Shown: one piece after another, positions 6,590-9,828 of the stretch | Layout: each line of letters starts with the position of its first letter | Numbering within the stretch: the first letter of the stretch is position 1 | Source: DATLZC01 sp037444005 | GTDB taxonomy: Bacteria > Chloroflexota > Dehalococcoidia > DSTF01 > JACRBR01 | Assembly (NCBI GenBank): GCA_037444005.1 | Contig: JBBING010000086.1 | Location: 1-9,828 of the forward strand | Reading direction: 5' to 3' | DNA: 9,828 nucleotides | The notes under the pieces: generated by a model | What the model saw: only the letters and a program-made list of their open reading frames with translations | Told to the model about the DNA's origin: nothing | Databases searched by the model: none | Position numbers and translations under genes: made by a program

Positions 6590-9535
6590 CTACGTCTGTT
6601 GGGCCGCTCGCCAGGCTTCGAACTCTTCGCGCGTCATCAGCCCGCCGAACGGTCCCAGAACATACTCCTGCTCCGGCTGCGGCACCTCCGTCTGCGGCCG
6701 CTTCCGCGACTCGCGGGCGGGCCGGCGGCGTTCTTCCTTCGCCTCCGGCTCCTTCCGCTCCGCCGCCGTCACCTTCTCGACGTTCACGCGGACGGCGCGG
6801 TCCACCTGCACGGGCTGCCACTGGATGGGCCAGTAGCGCAGGTGGCCGTAGCCGCCCGCGAAGTGCAGCCATTTCACCATCCCGAGCTCGACATCCATCG
6901 GGCCCGTCCAACCGCGGAACTGGTACGGGTCCCATCCGTTGTACACGATGACCTGCCCGGGGCGAACCGTGCCCGACAGCTTGACCGGCACGTAGAACGA
7001 CCCGCAGTCGTTGTACACCCGCACCTCCTCGCCGTCCTCGATCCCCAGCCGGAGGGCGTCACCCGTGTTCATCACCATGTGCGGGCGGCCACGGTGGGTT
7101 TGGAGGAGCAGGCGATTGGTGATGTTCATCGAATGGATCGACCAGCGGTTGTGCCCCGAGGTCAGGACGAAGGGGTAGTCGCCGCCCATGGGCGGGTTCT
7201 CCTTGTGGACGGGCAGCTCCTCGCCCGCTTCGAGGAACCAGTCGTGGTCGATGTAGAACTGCGCCCGGCGGGTGAGCGTCGGGTACGGGATGAGCTTCTC
7301 CGTATGCCAGGTGAGGGAGGTGAAGGGTTTGCCCGGCTCGATGTCGGCCGCCTGGTTCAGCATGAAGACCGACTGCCCGATGCTCGTGAACATCGCGTAT
7401 CCGCGCTTCTTCATCGTCTTGAGGCTCTCGGTCTTCGGGACGTTGCCGGCCAGCGCCGTGTCGCGCATCCACTCCTCGATGACTTCGTCGACCGTCTGCA
7501 GGCCCAGCGAGTACCGGTACGCGAGACCCTCCAGCGTCCGCTCGCGGCCGGCGCCGTCCGTGTAGCGCAGGAAGCCCCGCGCCTTCGCGCGCTCCTCGAC
7601 CTTCTCGGCGAGAAGCTTGAAGATCTCCCACTCCGACTTCGACTCGCCCGCCGGCGGCACCGCCGTGTCCGAGTACGTGAGCTGCAGAAGCGATGGGCTC
7701 GCGAGGTGGAAGTTCGGCTTCTCGTAATGCTGCGCGGCCGGCAGGATGATGTCGGAGAACATCCCGGTGGTGCTCATCCGCCAGTCCACGCTGACGATGA
7801 GCTTCAACTTCGGCCACAGGTGCCGCAGCGCGTGGGTGCGCCCGCCTCGCTGACGCCGGAGCATATTCCCGCCGACCTCGAACAGCACGCGGGGCGGCTT
7901 GTCGGGAGGCGGCACGGTCACGCCCTCCCACCAGCCCTTCTCCAGCGCCTCGCGCACGTAGTCCTCGAACGGCCGCTTCATCGACGGGTCGTTCCATTCG
8001 CGGACGCGCCAGCGCTCGCCGAAGCCCTGGTGGAAGTACCACATCCACGCCGGCGGCACATAGTTGCTGAGACCCATCCGCGTGGCGCGAACGATGCCTT
8101 CGATGGCGTTGATCTCGTCGGTCCCGTCAGGGTTCATCGCCCGCATGAGGGGAATCGCGGCCTCGCGTTGCGCCAGCACGCGGCGCGTCTCCTCAGGCCC
8201 CGGCTTCGTCTTCATTGCGAAGATGCCGGGCCCTTCGAAGTTGCCCGGCGACCAGCTCCCGATGCCGCTGCCGTGCCGGCCCCAGTTCCCTGTCAGCGCG
8301 AGCAGGAGCAGCATCGACCGCTGCACCAGGTCGCCGTGGTAGTACTTGCACAGGTTCATCCCCATCCCGATCGCCGTCCGCTTCGCGGCGACCTTCCGGG
8401 CGACCATACGGATGACATCGGGATTGACGTCGGTGATGCGCGACGCCTCCTCGGGCGTGTACGAGGCGAGCCGCTCCTTCAGGAGTTCGAACACGGGCGT
8501 CACGCGAACCCGCGAACCATCCTTCAGCGTCGCCTCGAACGTCCCCTCGAGGGCAGGGTCGACGTCTCCGGGGTCCAGCGTGGTGCGGGGCGCGGGGACG
8601 ATCCGCCCCGTCTTCGCATCAGCCCAGTAGAACTGGTCGTCCCGTCCGCCCTCCTGCAGGTCCTGTTCCCGCACGAACCGCCGTGTGTCGAGCCGCACCA
8701 GGAGCGGCAGATCTGTCTGCCGCTGCACGAAGGTCCGGTTGTAGATGCCCTCGTCGACGATGACCTTACACATGGCGAGGGCGAGCGCCGCGTCGGTCCC
8801 CGGCCGGACCGGAAAGTAGTAGTCCGCGTGGATGTGCGACGGGCTCGCATCGGGAGCGAAATGGATGATCTCAGCGCCCTGATATCGCGACTCCGGCCCG
8901 AGGTGATAGTTCGGGATCTGCGTGTAGGCGGGATTGCTGTGCCAGATGAGGCGCAGCTCGGTCTGCCACCGGGACTCCGGCGTACTGACAGGGTTGAACT
9001 TCCCCCACGTGATGTAGTGGCCCGGTTGGAAGTCGTTGATGACGGCGTTGACGTCGGTGCTGACACCGCCCAGCAGGTCGCAGAGGAGCCGGCGCACCGG
9101 CCAAATGGCCATGAAACCGCCCTCGGCCGGCGTCATCTCGTGCACGATGGTCTCCGGCCCGGCCTCCTGGATCGCGTCGAGAAGGGCGTCGGCGATCTCG
9201 GTCAGCGCCTCGTCCCACGAGATGCGCTCCCACTGTCCGGAGCCGCGCTCGCCCTTGCGCCGTAGCGGATAGAGGACGCGCTCCGCCCCGTAGAGCGTCT
9301 CCTTCCAGGCGGCCCCCTTCTGGCAGCCCATGGGATTCCTGTCGGGCACGCCTTCGACGAGCGTGGCGACGGTGCCCGCGGCCTCTTCGTACACAACGCG
9401 GCCATCTTTCACGAAGACGCGGTAGGGACAGCTCCCCGGATAGCAGTCGACACAGTGGCTGCCCCAGTAGACCTCGTCCCAGGTCCACTTCTGGCGGTAC
9501 CGCTCGAGGGAGGCGGGTTCAGCGCGCGCTGGCAC
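6590..9535 (-). CDS. Type II DMSO-reductase-family molybdopterin oxidoreductase, catalytic alpha subunit
   Basis: 981 aa. The family binds Mo-bis-MGD and one Fe-S cluster and oxidises or reduces small molecules (nitrate, selenate, chlorate, ethylbenzene, dimethylsulfide, steroid side chains). The N-terminus, YRQKWTWDEVYWGSH then a Cys cluster and YRVFVKDG (13-45), resembles NarG. Candidate cluster ligands are His27 or Cys28, Cys31, Cys36 and Cys71. Asp168 in INDFQPGHYITWG is the likely Mo ligand, marking type II. IWHSNPAYTQIPNYHLG (197-213) and YYFPVRPGTDAALALAM (239-255) recall ethylbenzene/C25-steroid dehydrogenases. SDIILPAAQHYEKPN (594-608) and the C-terminal MGD-binding domain (about 785-920) are intact. 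There is no twin-arginine signal, so the enzyme is predicted cytoplasmic. Residues 921-981 form a charged Lys/Arg/Glu/Pro tail. The GTG start at 9535 has a near-perfect ribosome-binding site and overlaps the beta gene by 17 nt. Family is certain; substrate is not. Confidence 0.93.
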   Translation of the reverse strand: MPARAEPASLERYRQKWTWDEVYWGSHCVDCYPGSCPYRVFVKDGRVVYEEAAGTVATLVEGVPDRNPMGCQKGAAWKETLYGAERVLYPLRRKGERGSGQWERISWDEALTEIADALLDAIQEAGPETIVHEMTPAEGGFMAIWPVRRLLCDLLGGVSTDVNAVINDFQPGHYITWGKFNPVSTPESRWQTELRLIWHSNPAYTQIPNYHLGPESRYQGAEIIHFAPDASPSHIHADYYFPVRPGTDAALALAMCKVIVDEGIYNRTFVQRQTDLPLLVRLDTRRFVREQDLQEGGRDDQFYWADAKTGRIVPAPRTTLDPGDVDPALEGTFEATLKDGSRVRVTPVFELLKERLASYTPEEASRITDVNPDVIRMVARKVAAKRTAIGMGMNLCKYYHGDLVQRSMLLLLALTGNWGRHGSGIGSWSPGNFEGPGIFAMKTKPGPEETRRVLAQREAAIPLMRAMNPDGTDEINAIEGIVRATRMGLSNYVPPAWMWYFHQGFGERWRVREWNDPSMKRPFEDYVREALEKGWWEGVTVPPPDKPPRVLFEVGGNMLRRQRGGRTHALRHLWPKLKLIVSVDWRMSTTGMFSDIILPAAQHYEKPNFHLASPSLLQLTYSDTAVPPAGESKSEWEIFKLLAEKVEERAKARGFLRYTDGAGRERTLEGLAYRYSLGLQTVDEVIEEWMRDTALAGNVPKTESLKTMKKRGYAMFTSIGQSVFMLNQAADIEPGKPFTSLTWHTEKLIPYPTLTRRAQFYIDHDWFLEAGEELPVHKENPPMGGDYPFVLTSGHNRWSIHSMNITNRLLLQTHRGRPHMVMNTGDALRLGIEDGEEVRVYNDCGSFYVPVKLSGTVRPGQVIVYNGWDPYQFRGWTGPMDVELGMVKWLHFAGGYGHLRYWPIQWQPVQVDRAVRVNVEKVTAAERKEPEAKEERRRPARESRKRPQTEVPQPEQEYVLGPFGGLMTREEFEAWRAAQQT

Positions 9536-9828
9536 GGGTGACCTCCTTTCGGACCGCCGCCGGGTCCCGGCGGAACGGCCCGAGCAACTCGGGCCAGTGG
9601 TAGACGGTCAGGATGTCCATGAGCTCCGATTTCCCCCCGGCCCTCGTCTTCGCCATCTCCGCCTCGAGCGTGGCGAGCGCCCTTTGGACGCGCGGGCCGA
9701 AGAGCCGCTCGAGGTATTCGATGGGGATGCGATGAGAGCCTTCGATGGGGGCGTAGCGCTCGTCGAGGAGGGCGGGCGACAGGGGCGGGATGTAGAAGAC
9801 GTTGGGCTCGGTGCCGTACTCGGGGTGC
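9519..9828 (-). CDS. Iron-sulfur beta subunit of the molybdoenzyme, C-terminal fragment
   Basis: The last 102 residues of a larger protein whose 5' part lies beyond the right edge. The fragment reads HPEYGTEPNVFYIPPLSP, then RIPIEYLERLFGPRV and SELMDILTVYHWPE. The GTEPNV-YIPPLSP block followed by a YLE-LFG helix and a SELMD segment is characteristic of the C-terminus of beta subunits of type II DMSO-reductase complexes (NarH/SerB/DdhB/EbdB group), which carry four Fe-S clusters and pass electrons between the alpha subunit and a membrane or haem partner. The cysteine clusters lie upstream and cannot be checked here. The stop (TGA, 9521-9519) falls 17 nt inside the alpha gene. Beta before alpha is the reverse of narGH, ebdAB and ddhAB. 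A gamma (haem b) subunit and a TorD-like chaperone, if present, would have to lie beyond 9828. Confidence 0.85.
   Translation of the reverse strand, partial: HPEYGTEPNVFYIPPLSPALLDERYAPIEGSHRIPIEYLERLFGPRVQRALATLEAEMAKTRAGGKSELMDILTVYHWPELLGPFRRDPAAVRKEVTRASAR
9541..9549 (-). promoter_or_regulatory. Near-consensus ribosome-binding site for the alpha subunit
   Basis: AAAGGAGGT on the minus strand, 5 nt before the GTG at 9535 and embedded in the last codons of the beta gene. It is the strongest Shine-Dalgarno sequence in the window, supports the GTG start and implies the alpha subunit is translated efficiently despite the non-ATG codon. Confidence 0.75.

Noticed and set aside
6149..9265. A 1038-codon open frame on the plus strand, antisense to the molybdoenzyme gene
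   Set aside because: Its translation is rich in Arg, His, Val and Leu with no domain or motif, as expected from the complement of GC-rich codons. The opposite strand has a full, recognisable protein family.
6590..9535. Calling the alpha subunit a nitrate reductase (narG)
   Set aside because: It is several hundred residues shorter than NarG, and its mid-region motifs look more like hydrocarbon/steroid dehydrogenases. The substrate cannot be assigned from sequence alone.

Overview
This is a GC-rich bacterial segment (roughly two-thirds G+C by eye) with clear Shine-Dalgarno sequences, GTG and TTG starts and tightly packed genes. It holds nine genes and no visible tRNA, rRNA, CRISPR array or mobile element. 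The lineage cannot be fixed from the sequence. The mix of a sugar-nucleotide cluster with a type II molybdenum enzyme would suit an uncultured soil or subsurface bacterium (for example Methylomirabilota/Rokubacteria, Acidobacteria or a deltaproteobacterium), but that is a guess.

Left block (1-3030, all minus strand, transcribed from 3030 towards 1): a surface-glycan operon. In transcription order it encodes a GDP-L-fucose synthase-like reductase/epimerase, a FkbM-family methyltransferase, a UDP-glucuronate decarboxylase (UDP-xylose synthase) and the first 46 codons of a family 2 glycosyltransferase that runs off the window. The first three genes are joined by a 2-nt gap and a 1-nt stop/start overlap. 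Together they would make nucleotide sugars, O-methylate a sugar and transfer it.

Middle (3154-3813, plus strand): a divergently transcribed PAP2-type membrane phosphatase, plausibly a lipid or polyprenyl pyrophosphate phosphatase serving the same envelope chemistry. One of its three signature motifs is altered. It is separated from the glycan operon by a 123-nt divergent promoter region containing a perfect 10-bp palindrome.

Right block (3850-9828, all minus strand, entering from the right edge): a catabolic or respiratory operon. In transcription order it encodes the C-terminal end of an iron-sulfur beta subunit, the full molybdopterin catalytic alpha subunit of the type II DMSO-reductase family (relatives: nitrate, selenate, chlorate and perchlorate reductases, and ethylbenzene, dimethylsulfide and steroid C25 dehydrogenases), a nitroreductase-fold flavoprotein, and both subunits of a class I (GctAB/IpdAB-like) CoA-transferase. 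Overlaps of 17 and 4 nt and gaps of 45 and 5 nt indicate one transcript. The inferred theme is a cytoplasmic molybdenum redox step linked to flavin-dependent reduction or oxidation and CoA activation of a carboxylic acid. The substrate is unknown, and this operon is the most interesting part of the window.
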